Below are positions 13,489-18,802 of a stretch of DNA of 18,802 bases, piece after piece. Within the stretch, counting starts at the first letter, position 1. Each line of letters starts with the position of its first letter. Origin of the DNA: CBFIJI01 sp965662885 (GTDB lineage: Bacteria > Bacteroidota > Bacteroidia > Flavobacteriales > Flavobacteriaceae); NCBI GenBank assembly GCA_965662885.1, contig CBFIJI010000033.1, forward strand, positions 1 through 18,802, given 5' to 3'. Position numbers and translations under genes: made by a program. The notes beneath the pieces are model-generated. The model saw nothing but the letters and a program-made list of their open reading frames with translations. It searched no databases and was not told the DNA's origin.

Positions 13489-14208
13489 TTATTTTCTACG
13501 GCGTTGGCGGTTGTTTCCTTTCGAATTGTCTCCGGAACCTTGTGATTTACTTTTCATACCGACAAGGGGAGAAAGCTCACGCTTTCCATAAACCTCACCT
13601 TTCATGATCCATACTTTAATTCCCAAACGACCATAAGTGGTGTGTGCTTCTACCAAAGCATAATCAATATCAGCGCGGAATGTTGATAAAGGAATACGTC
13701 CTTCTTTATACATTTCGGAACGTGCCATTTCAGCACCATTCAAACGTCCTGAAATTTGAATTTTAATTCCTTCAGAGTTCATCCGCATTGCAGCTGCAAT
13801 TGCCATTTTGATGGCACGTCTGTAGGAAATACGACTTTCAATCTGACGAGCAATACTTGCCCCTACCAATTGAGCATCTAATTCTGGTCTCTTAATTTCA
13901 AAAATATTGATTTGAACCTCTTTGGCAGTAATCTTACGAAGCTCTTCTTTTAGTTTGTCAACCTCTTGTCCAGCCTTACCGATAATAATACCAGGGCGTG
14001 CAGTAGTAATGGTTATCGTAATAATTTTTAAGGTACGCTCAATGATCACATTAGACACACTTGCTTTTGCAAGACGTGCGTGAACATATTTTCTGATTTT
14101 GTCGTCTTCAGCTAATTTATCACCGTAGTCACGACCACCATACCAGTTAGAGTCCCATCCTCTGATGATTCCTAAGCGATTTCCTATTGGATTGGTTTTC
14201 TGTCCCAT
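13489..14208 (-). CDS. rpsC: Small-subunit ribosomal protein S3 (uS3)
   Basis: S3 lines the mRNA entry channel of the 30S head, takes part in helicase action with S4 and S5, and binds 16S rRNA through a KH domain. I start it at ATG 14208 (MGQKTNPIGNRLGIIRGWDS), giving 239 residues. An in-frame GTG at 14280 would add 24 residues of unrelated sequence lying inside rplV and is rejected. The KH domain (about 40-110) has the GxxG-type motif in ARPGIIIGKAGQEVDKL, and the C-terminal domain carries ISGRLNGAEMARSEMYKEGR. The tail after about 215 is basic and Asn/Arg/Ser-rich. The gap to rplV is 1 nt. Confidence 0.97.
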   Translation of the reverse strand: MGQKTNPIGNRLGIIRGWDSNWYGGRDYGDKLAEDDKIRKYVHARLAKASVSNVIIERTLKIITITITTARPGIIIGKAGQEVDKLKEELRKITAKEVQINIFEIKRPELDAQLVGASIARQIESRISYRRAIKMAIAAAMRMNSEGIKIQISGRLNGAEMARSEMYKEGRIPLSTFRADIDYALVEAHTTYGRLGIKVWIMKGEVYGKRELSPLVGMKSKSQGSGDNSKGNNRQRRRK

Positions 14209-14209
14209 A

Positions 14210-14614
14210 TTATGCTTCTGTTGGATTTGCTCCCAAGACCACAGTGACGTGGTTGGAACGTTTTCTAATTCTGTGTGCACGACCTTGTGGCGCAGGTCGA
14301 AGTCTTTTTAACATTGTTGCGCTATCCACACGTATTTCTTTTACAAAAAGGTTGGCTTTTTCAATATCACCTTCCTCATTCTTCGCTTGCCAGTTGGCAA
14401 TTGCAGAAAGTAAAAGTTTTTCTAAACGTCGTGAGGCTTCTTTTGGACTAAACTTCAAAATGGCCAAGGCACGTTCAATAGCTTCTCCTCTTACTTGATC
14501 TGCAACAAGACGCATTTTACGTGGTGAAGTAGGACAATTGTTTAGCTTAGCGAACGCTAATGTTTTCTTTGCTTCTTTAGCAGCAAGAGCTGTTTGTCGT
14601 TTTCGATTTCCCAT
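14210..14614 (-). CDS. rplV: Large-subunit ribosomal protein L22 (uL22)
   Basis: L22 contacts all 23S rRNA domains, and its long beta-hairpin lines the narrow part of the peptide exit tunnel, where macrolide-resistance changes occur in other bacteria. The 134-residue protein begins MGNRKRQTALAAKEAKKTLA. It has the family core NNCPTSPRKMRLVADQVRGE (about 25-44) and the hairpin region with KRLRPAPQGRAHRIRKRSNH at about 103-122. The N-terminal extension of about 20 residues relative to E. coli is usual for Bacteroidota. It follows rpsS by 8 nt. Confidence 0.97.
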   Translation of the reverse strand: MGNRKRQTALAAKEAKKTLAFAKLNNCPTSPRKMRLVADQVRGEAIERALAILKFSPKEASRRLEKLLLSAIANWQAKNEEGDIEKANLFVKEIRVDSATMLKRLRPAPQGRAHRIRKRSNHVTVVLGANPTEA

Positions 14615-14622
14615 GACTGCGC

Positions 14623-14901
14623 TTATTTTTTACCTTTATTTTTAGCCCCTGCGTGTCCTCGGAAAGAACGAGTTGGTGAAAATTCACCCAACTTGTGTCC
14701 TACCATGTTTTCTGTTATATATACAGGTATAAATTGCTTACCGTTGTGAACACCGATTGTTTGACCAACAAAGTCAGGTGTAATTAAGGAAGCACGAGAA
14801 TACGTTTTGATGACTGTCTTTTTATTTTCCTCAACATTTTTCATCACTTTCTTCTCAAGACTGTGATGAACAAAAGGTCCTTTTTTTAATGAACGTCCCA
14901 T
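14623..14901 (-). CDS. rpsS: Small-subunit ribosomal protein S19 (uS19)
   Basis: S19 pairs with S13 at the top of the 30S head and contacts the A-site finger of the 50S subunit. The 92 residues are full length: MGRSLKKGPFVHHSLEKKVM at the start and the signature MVGHKLGEFSPTRSFRGHAG at about 66-85, with a basic tail KNKGKK. It follows rplB by 7 nt. Confidence 0.98.
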   Translation of the reverse strand: MGRSLKKGPFVHHSLEKKVMKNVEENKKTVIKTYSRASLITPDFVGQTIGVHNGKQFIPVYITENMVGHKLGEFSPTRSFRGHAGAKNKGKK

Positions 14902-14908
14902 GTTTTAA

Positions 14909-15733
14909 TTATTTTTTTCTACGTTCAATAATGAACTTGTTGCTAGCTTTGGTTTTTGATCGAGTTCGGAACCCTTTAGCAGGAATACCATTACGTGATC
15001 TTGGATGTCCTCCAGAAGCACGACCTTCACCACCACCCATGGGGTGATCGACAGGGTTCATAGCTACAGGACGTGTACGAGGACGACGGCCTAACCATCT
15101 AGATCGTCCCGCTTTACCTGAAACCAAAAGTTGATGATCTGAATTGGAAATAACACCGATAGTGGCCAAACAAGTGGTCAATATCATTCGTGTTTCACCA
15201 GAAGGTAATTTAACAGTAGCATACTTACCGTCACGTGCCATAAGTTGAGCAAACGCTCCTGCACTTCGAGCAATGGAAGCACCTTTGCCAGGGCTTAGCT
15301 CAATACAGGAAATGATTGTTCCTAATGGAATGTTTGATAAGAGCATTGTATTTCCAATATCCGGTGTTGCCGAATCTCCAGAAATGATGTGTTGTCCAAC
15401 TTTTAGACCATTTTGAGCAATGATGTATCGCTTTTCACCGTCTGTATATTGAACAAGAGCAATAAATGCTGTTCTGTTTGGATCGTATTGGATGGATAGA
15501 ACTTCCCCTTTAACATCAAACTTATCACGTTTGAAATCGATAATACGATACTGGCGTTTGTGACCCCCACCACGATGGCGAACAGTCATTTTTCCTTTGT
15601 TGTTTCTACCCCCACTTTTCTTAATGGGAGCCAGTAAACTTTTTTCCGGCTTATCAGTAGTAAGGGCGTCAAATCCATTTACTACTCTAAATCGCTGGGC
15701 TGGCGTTACTGGTTTTAATTTTCTAACTGACAT
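14909..15733 (-). CDS. rplB: Large-subunit ribosomal protein L2 (uL2)
   Basis: L2 is required for subunit joining and for peptidyl-transferase activity. The 274 residues comprise the RNA-binding domain with GGRNNKGKMTVRHRGGGHKR (41-60) and YRIIDFKRDKFDVKG (62-76). A central SH3-like region follows, then the C-terminal extension with MNPVDHPMGGGEGRASGGHP (225-244). His230 matches the functionally important His229 of E. coli (numbered without Met1). The second His of the E. coli HPH motif is Met here, which I believe is normal for this phylum. It follows rplW by 9 nt. Confidence 0.98.
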   Translation of the reverse strand: MSVRKLKPVTPAQRFRVVNGFDALTTDKPEKSLLAPIKKSGGRNNKGKMTVRHRGGGHKRQYRIIDFKRDKFDVKGEVLSIQYDPNRTAFIALVQYTDGEKRYIIAQNGLKVGQHIISGDSATPDIGNTMLLSNIPLGTIISCIELSPGKGASIARSAGAFAQLMARDGKYATVKLPSGETRMILTTCLATIGVISNSDHQLLVSGKAGRSRWLGRRPRTRPVAMNPVDHPMGGGEGRASGGHPRSRNGIPAKGFRTRSKTKASNKFIIERRKK

Positions 15734-15742
15734 CTGACGCTA

Positions 15743-16033
15743 TTATAAATTACTATAAAAATCTATGGTTTCCCCTTCAGCAACTTTTACAATTGCTTTT
15801 TTGGTAGCATTGGTTTTTCCGTTTTGGATACCTGTTTTCGTGTATCGCATTTTTCGCTCCGAACCGTAGTTTAATGTGCGCACTTTTTCAACAGTTACAC
15901 CATAAGCGGCCTCAACAGCTTTTTTAATTTCAATCTTATTCGCAGTTTTTGAAACCAAGAACGTAAAACGATTGCTCAACTCACTTGCCGTGGTTGCCTT
16001 TTCTGTAATGATCGGTTTAATTAATATGCTCAT
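15743..16033 (-). CDS. rplW: Large-subunit ribosomal protein L23 (uL23)
   Basis: L23 sits at the tunnel exit and is the main docking point for trigger factor and for the signal recognition particle. The 96 residues begin MSILIKPIITEKATTASELS. The middle carries FLVSKTANKIEIKKAVEAAY (about 25-44) and VEKVRTLNYGSERKMR, the family pattern. Length is normal. The stop of rplD lies 4 nt downstream in the unusual sense that rplD precedes this gene in the transcript: rplD ends at 16038 and rplW starts at 16033. Confidence 0.98.
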   Translation of the reverse strand: MSILIKPIITEKATTASELSNRFTFLVSKTANKIEIKKAVEAAYGVTVEKVRTLNYGSERKMRYTKTGIQNGKTNATKKAIVKVAEGETIDFYSNL

Positions 16034-16037
16034 GGCC

Positions 16038-16670
16038 TTATGCTTTATTCAGTGTGGATACAATTCCTGCAATTGCACTTTCAGATAGAATCAAACTATT
16101 GGCATTTGATATACTGTAAGTGTTTAATTCTGAGTTGATTACAACTGAAGAGTTTTTCAAATTACGGGAGGACAAATATACATTTTTATTTAGCTCTCCC
16201 AAGACCAAAATGGTTTTTTTGGAGGAAAGACCAATATTCGATAACATCTTCAAATAGGAAGATGTTTGAGGTTGCTCCATCTGAAAATCCTCAACAACCA
16301 CGATTGCATTTTCTTGTGCTTTAATACTCAAAGCTGATTTACGTGCTAATCGTTTGACTTTCTTGTTGACTTTCTGGCTATAATCACGAGGGGTTGGACC
16401 AAAAACACGCCCACCACCTTTAAACAATGGATTTTTGATACTACCCGCTCGAGCCGTACCTGTTCCTTTTTGTTTTTTAATTTTCTTAGTACTCCCAACG
16501 ATCTCAGCACGTTCTTTAGACTTGTGTGTCCCTTGACGTTTGTTGGCAAGATGTTGCTTAACATCTAAGTAAATAGCATGAGTATTAGGCTCAATTCCGA
16601 AAACAGAAGGATCTAATGATACAGTTCTTCCGGTTTCTTTTCCGTCTATATTGATTACTGCTATTTCCAT
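16038..16670 (-). CDS. rplD: Large-subunit ribosomal protein L4 (uL4)
   Basis: L4 nucleates 50S assembly and sends a loop into the exit tunnel; in E. coli it also represses its own operon through an S10 leader structure. I start at ATG 16670 (MEIAVINIDGKETGRTVSLD), giving 210 residues. An in-frame GTG at 16715 would add 15 residues unlike any L4 and overlap rplC. Visible family features are the basic loop with QKGTGTARAGSIKNPLFKGG (about 61-80) and VFGPTPRDYSQKVNKKVKRL (about 83-102). Its ATG overlaps the TAA stop of rplC by one base (TAATG), implying translational coupling. Confidence 0.97.
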   Translation of the reverse strand: MEIAVINIDGKETGRTVSLDPSVFGIEPNTHAIYLDVKQHLANKRQGTHKSKERAEIVGSTKKIKKQKGTGTARAGSIKNPLFKGGGRVFGPTPRDYSQKVNKKVKRLARKSALSIKAQENAIVVVEDFQMEQPQTSSYLKMLSNIGLSSKKTILVLGELNKNVYLSSRNLKNSSVVINSELNTYSISNANSLILSESAIAGIVSTLNKA

Positions 16671-17287
16671 TATTTCTGTATAATTACGTAGGCGTTCTTG
16701 TGACCAGGAACACACCCTTTTACAACTAATAAATTCTTTTCGGGAACAACTTTAACAACGCGAAGGTTTTGCACCTTAACTTTTGTGTTACCCATTTGTC
16801 CTGCCATACGCATCCCTTTAAAGACTCGTGCTGGATAGGATGCAGCTCCAATGGACCCCGGAGCACGTAGTCTGTTGTGCTGTCCGTGAGTGGCTTGACC
16901 AACTCCACCAAAACCATGGCGTTTTACTACCCCTTGGAAACCTTTTCCTTTAGAAGTACCGGAAACATCAACAAACTCGCCTTCTTCGAAAAGATCGACT
17001 GTTAAAGTGTCTCCTAATTTGTGTTCTTCTTCAAAATTCTGAAATTCGACGAGCTTCTTTTTCGGTGCAGTATTTGCTTTCTTAAAGTGACCTAAGGAGG
17101 CGTTACTAGACCGTTTTTCTGCCTTGTCATCGAAACCCAGTTGAAGTGCATCATACCCGTCAACCGCAGTGGTTCTGACTTGGGTAACCACGCATGGACC
17201 TACTTCAATAACAGTACAAGGGATGTTTTTCCCTTTCTCGTCAAAGAGGCTGGTCATACCGATTTTTTTTCCTATTAACCCAGACAT
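16670..17287 (-). CDS. rplC: Large-subunit ribosomal protein L3 (uL3)
   Basis: L3 binds near the 3' end of 23S rRNA and, with L24, starts 50S assembly; its internal loop reaches toward the peptidyl-transferase centre. The 205 residues begin MSGLIGKKIGMTSLFDEKGK. The loop region has KGKGFQGVVKRHGFGGVGQA (about 113-132), and PGSIGAASYPARVFKGMRMA follows at about 143-162. At the site where E. coli L3 has a methylated Gln (GSIGQ) this protein has Ala, as in many non-proteobacteria. The gap from rpsJ is 58 nt and very AT-rich, the second-largest in the ribosomal cluster. Confidence 0.98.
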   Translation of the reverse strand: MSGLIGKKIGMTSLFDEKGKNIPCTVIEVGPCVVTQVRTTAVDGYDALQLGFDDKAEKRSSNASLGHFKKANTAPKKKLVEFQNFEEEHKLGDTLTVDLFEEGEFVDVSGTSKGKGFQGVVKRHGFGGVGQATHGQHNRLRAPGSIGAASYPARVFKGMRMAGQMGNTKVKVQNLRVVKVVPEKNLLVVKGCVPGHKNAYVIIQK

Positions 17288-17345
17288 TGTTTTTAATTAA
17301 TTATTATTGATTTAAACTATTCTTTTTTTTGAGAAATACAGGTCC

Positions 17346-17651
17346 TTAAACCTTGATTTCTACTTCTACACCACTAGGTAATTCCAGTTTCATCAAAGCA
17401 TCAATTGTTTTAGATGAAGAACTATAGATATCTAAAAGTCGTTTGTAGGAACACAATTTAAATTGCTCTCTGGACTTTTTATTTACGTGTGGTGAACGTA
17501 ATACAGTAAAGTATTTTTTGTGCGTTGGTAATGGGATTGGTCCCGTAACAACTGCACCAGTAGTTTTTACTGTCTTAACAATCTTATCCGCCGACTTATC
17601 GACAAGATTATGATCGTATGATTTTAATTTTATTCTAATTTTTTGACTCAT
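17346..17651 (-). CDS. rpsJ: Small-subunit ribosomal protein S10 (uS10)
   Basis: S10 is part of the 30S head; in E. coli, as NusE, it also joins antitermination complexes and links ribosomes to NusG. The 101 residues match the family closely: MSQKIRIKLKSYDHNLVDKS, VVTGPIPLPTHKKYFTVLRS (about 34-53) and the ending LPSGVEVEIKV. It follows fusA by only 11 nt, with no tuf gene between, so the str-type and S10-type blocks are joined. Confidence 0.98.
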   Translation of the reverse strand: MSQKIRIKLKSYDHNLVDKSADKIVKTVKTTGAVVTGPIPLPTHKKYFTVLRSPHVNKKSREQFKLCSYKRLLDIYSSSSKTIDALMKLELPSGVEVEIKV

Positions 17652-17662
17652 CGTAATTCGAT

Positions 17663-18802
17663 TTATGCTTTTTGTCCTTTAACTTCAGCGATAACACTTT
17701 CAGAAATATTGGAAGGCGTTTCGGCATAGTGTGAAAATTCCATAGTTGAAGTTGCTCGACCAGAGGAAAGGGTTCTTAATGAAGTTACATATCCAAACAT
17801 TTCGGAAAGAGGTACTTCAGCTTTTACCACTTTGGCTCCGGCACGGTCATCCATTGAACTAACTTGTCCACGACGACGGTTAAGGTCTCCAACAATATCC
17901 CCCATGTTTTCTTCAGGAGTTAATACCTCCAATTTCATAATGGGTTCCATAATAACAGCTTTTGCTGCTTTAGCTGCAATCTTAAATCCAAGTTTGGCAG
18001 CCAATTCAAAAGAAAGGGAGTCAGAATCCACAGGGTGGAACGATCCATCTTTTAATGTTACTTTAATGGAATCTACTTCAAATCCAGCCAATGGCCCGTT
18101 TTTCATTGATTCTTTAAAACCTTTTTCAACGGAAGGAACATATTCTTTTGGAATATTACCTCCTTTAATTTCATTGACAAATTCTAATCCAGGTTTACCT
18201 TCTTCACCAGGTGCTAATACAAAAACAATATCGGCAAATTTACCTCGACCTCCTGTTTGTTTTTTATAAACTTCTCGGTGGTTAGCAGTCGCTGATAATG
18301 CTTCTTTATACTCTACTTGTGGTTGTCCTTGATTGACCTCAACTTTAAATTCACGTCGTAAACGATCAACAATAATATCCAAGTGAAGTTCACCCATTCC
18401 AGAGATGATGGTTTGCCCAGAGGCTTCATCAGTTCGTACTTGGAACGTTGGATCTTCTTCAGCTAATTTTGCTAAAGACATCCCTAGTTTATCCACATCA
18501 GCCTTTGTTTTTGGCTCCACAGCAATACCAATTACGGGATCAGGGAAATCCATACTCTCTAAGATGATAGGACTTTTTTCAGCAGATAAGGTATCTCCTG
18601 TCTTAATATCTTTAAATCCAACAGCTGCACCAATATCCCCCGCTTCGATAAAATCGATGGAGTTTTGCTTATTCGAATGCATTTGATAGATTCTTGAAAT
18701 ACGCTCTTTCTTTGATGTTCTGTTGTTCAACACATAAGAACCTGCGTCTAAACGTCCAGAATATGCTCTAAAGAAAGCTAAACGGCCAACGTAAGGATCT
18801 GT
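17663..18802 (-). CDS. fusA: Elongation factor G, C-terminal part (cut by window edge)
   Basis: EF-G is the GTPase that moves tRNA and mRNA through the ribosome and, with RRF, splits ribosomes after termination. The frame stays open to the right edge, giving 379 residues of a protein usually near 700; the N-terminal GTPase domain lies outside. The visible part begins in domain II (TDPYVGRLAFFRAYSGRLDA). Domain III has SGMGELHLDI at fragment residues 134-143, domain IV has GGRGKFADIVFV and a tip loop with HPVDSDSLSF, and domain V has PIMKLEVLTPEENMGDIVGD and RRRGQVSSMDDR. All domain landmarks are intact, so this is a normal elongation EF-G. A GTG at 18733 is internal and not a real start. Confidence 0.97.
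   Translation of the reverse strand, partial: TDPYVGRLAFFRAYSGRLDAGSYVLNNRTSKKERISRIYQMHSNKQNSIDFIEAGDIGAAVGFKDIKTGDTLSAEKSPIILESMDFPDPVIGIAVEPKTKADVDKLGMSLAKLAEEDPTFQVRTDEASGQTIISGMGELHLDIIVDRLRREFKVEVNQGQPQVEYKEALSATANHREVYKKQTGGRGKFADIVFVLAPGEEGKPGLEFVNEIKGGNIPKEYVPSVEKGFKESMKNGPLAGFEVDSIKVTLKDGSFHPVDSDSLSFELAAKLGFKIAAKAAKAVIMEPIMKLEVLTPEENMGDIVGDLNRRRGQVSSMDDRAGAKVVKAEVPLSEMFGYVTSLRTLSSGRATSTMEFSHYAETPSNISESVIAEVKGQKA

Noticed and set aside
14209..14280. 24-residue N-terminal extension of S3 from a GTG
   Set aside because: The extension lies inside rplV in another frame and does not resemble S3; MGQKTNPIG is the universal S3 start.
16671..16715. 15-residue N-terminal extension of L4 from a GTG
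   Set aside because: It overlaps the rplC coding end; the TAATG overlap at 16670 gives the typical L4 start MEIAVINIDGK.
17832..18269. Long plus-strand open frame of 145 codons opposite fusA
   Set aside because: It is the antisense shadow of a highly conserved EF-G reading frame, has low-complexity Ser/Pro-rich content and no family resemblance.
1..18802. Defence system, CRISPR array, prophage or insertion sequence
   Set aside because: No repeats with spacers, transposase, integrase, nuclease or toxin-antitoxin genes were seen; all genes except the FISUMP protein are core housekeeping genes.

Overview
The window is almost entirely one ribosomal-protein supercluster, and every gene I can support is on the minus strand. 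It fits a member of the Bacteroidota, most likely a marine-type Flavobacteriaceae. The reasons are the gene order (fusA running directly into rpsJ without tuf, secY-infA-rpmJ-rpsM without adk or map, then rplQ-carA-eno), the protein sequences, the AT-rich DNA and start codons without Shine-Dalgarno motifs. A secreted FISUMP-domain protein at the left end also fits this phylum.

In transcription order (right to left) the window opens inside fusA (elongation factor G, C-terminal half only). It continues with S10-type genes rpsJ-rplC-rplD-rplW-rplB-rpsS-rplV-rpsC-rplP-rpmC-rpsQ, spc-type genes rplN-rplX-rplE-rpsN-rpsH-rplF-rplR-rpsE-rpmD-rplO-secY, and infA-rpmJ followed by alpha-type genes rpsM-rpsK-rpsD-rpoA-rplQ. 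Spacing is mostly 1 to 27 nt, so this looks like one long co-transcribed unit. The two larger internal gaps are rpsJ-rplC (58 nt) and rpsK-rpsD (79 nt); the second can fold and is a candidate site for feedback control by S4. Two small genes, rpmD and rpmJ, were read directly from the sequence. Start codons of rpsC, rplD and secY are set downstream of longer possible frames.

A strong intrinsic terminator follows rplQ. The pair carA (carbamoyl-phosphate synthase small subunit) and eno (enolase) comes next and ends at a second strong terminator. A 358-nt non-coding stretch follows, with two unexplained inverted repeats. The left end holds a secreted FISUMP-domain protein of unknown function and a GC-rich palindrome at the window edge.

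Together the genes supply ribosomal proteins, a translation initiation factor and an elongation factor, the RNA polymerase alpha subunit and the protein-export channel, plus two housekeeping metabolic enzymes. I see no mobile element, CRISPR array, tRNA or rRNA gene, and no new multi-gene system. The points worth a second look are regulatory: the rpsK-rpsD structure, the terminator just before carA, and the structured eno downstream region.
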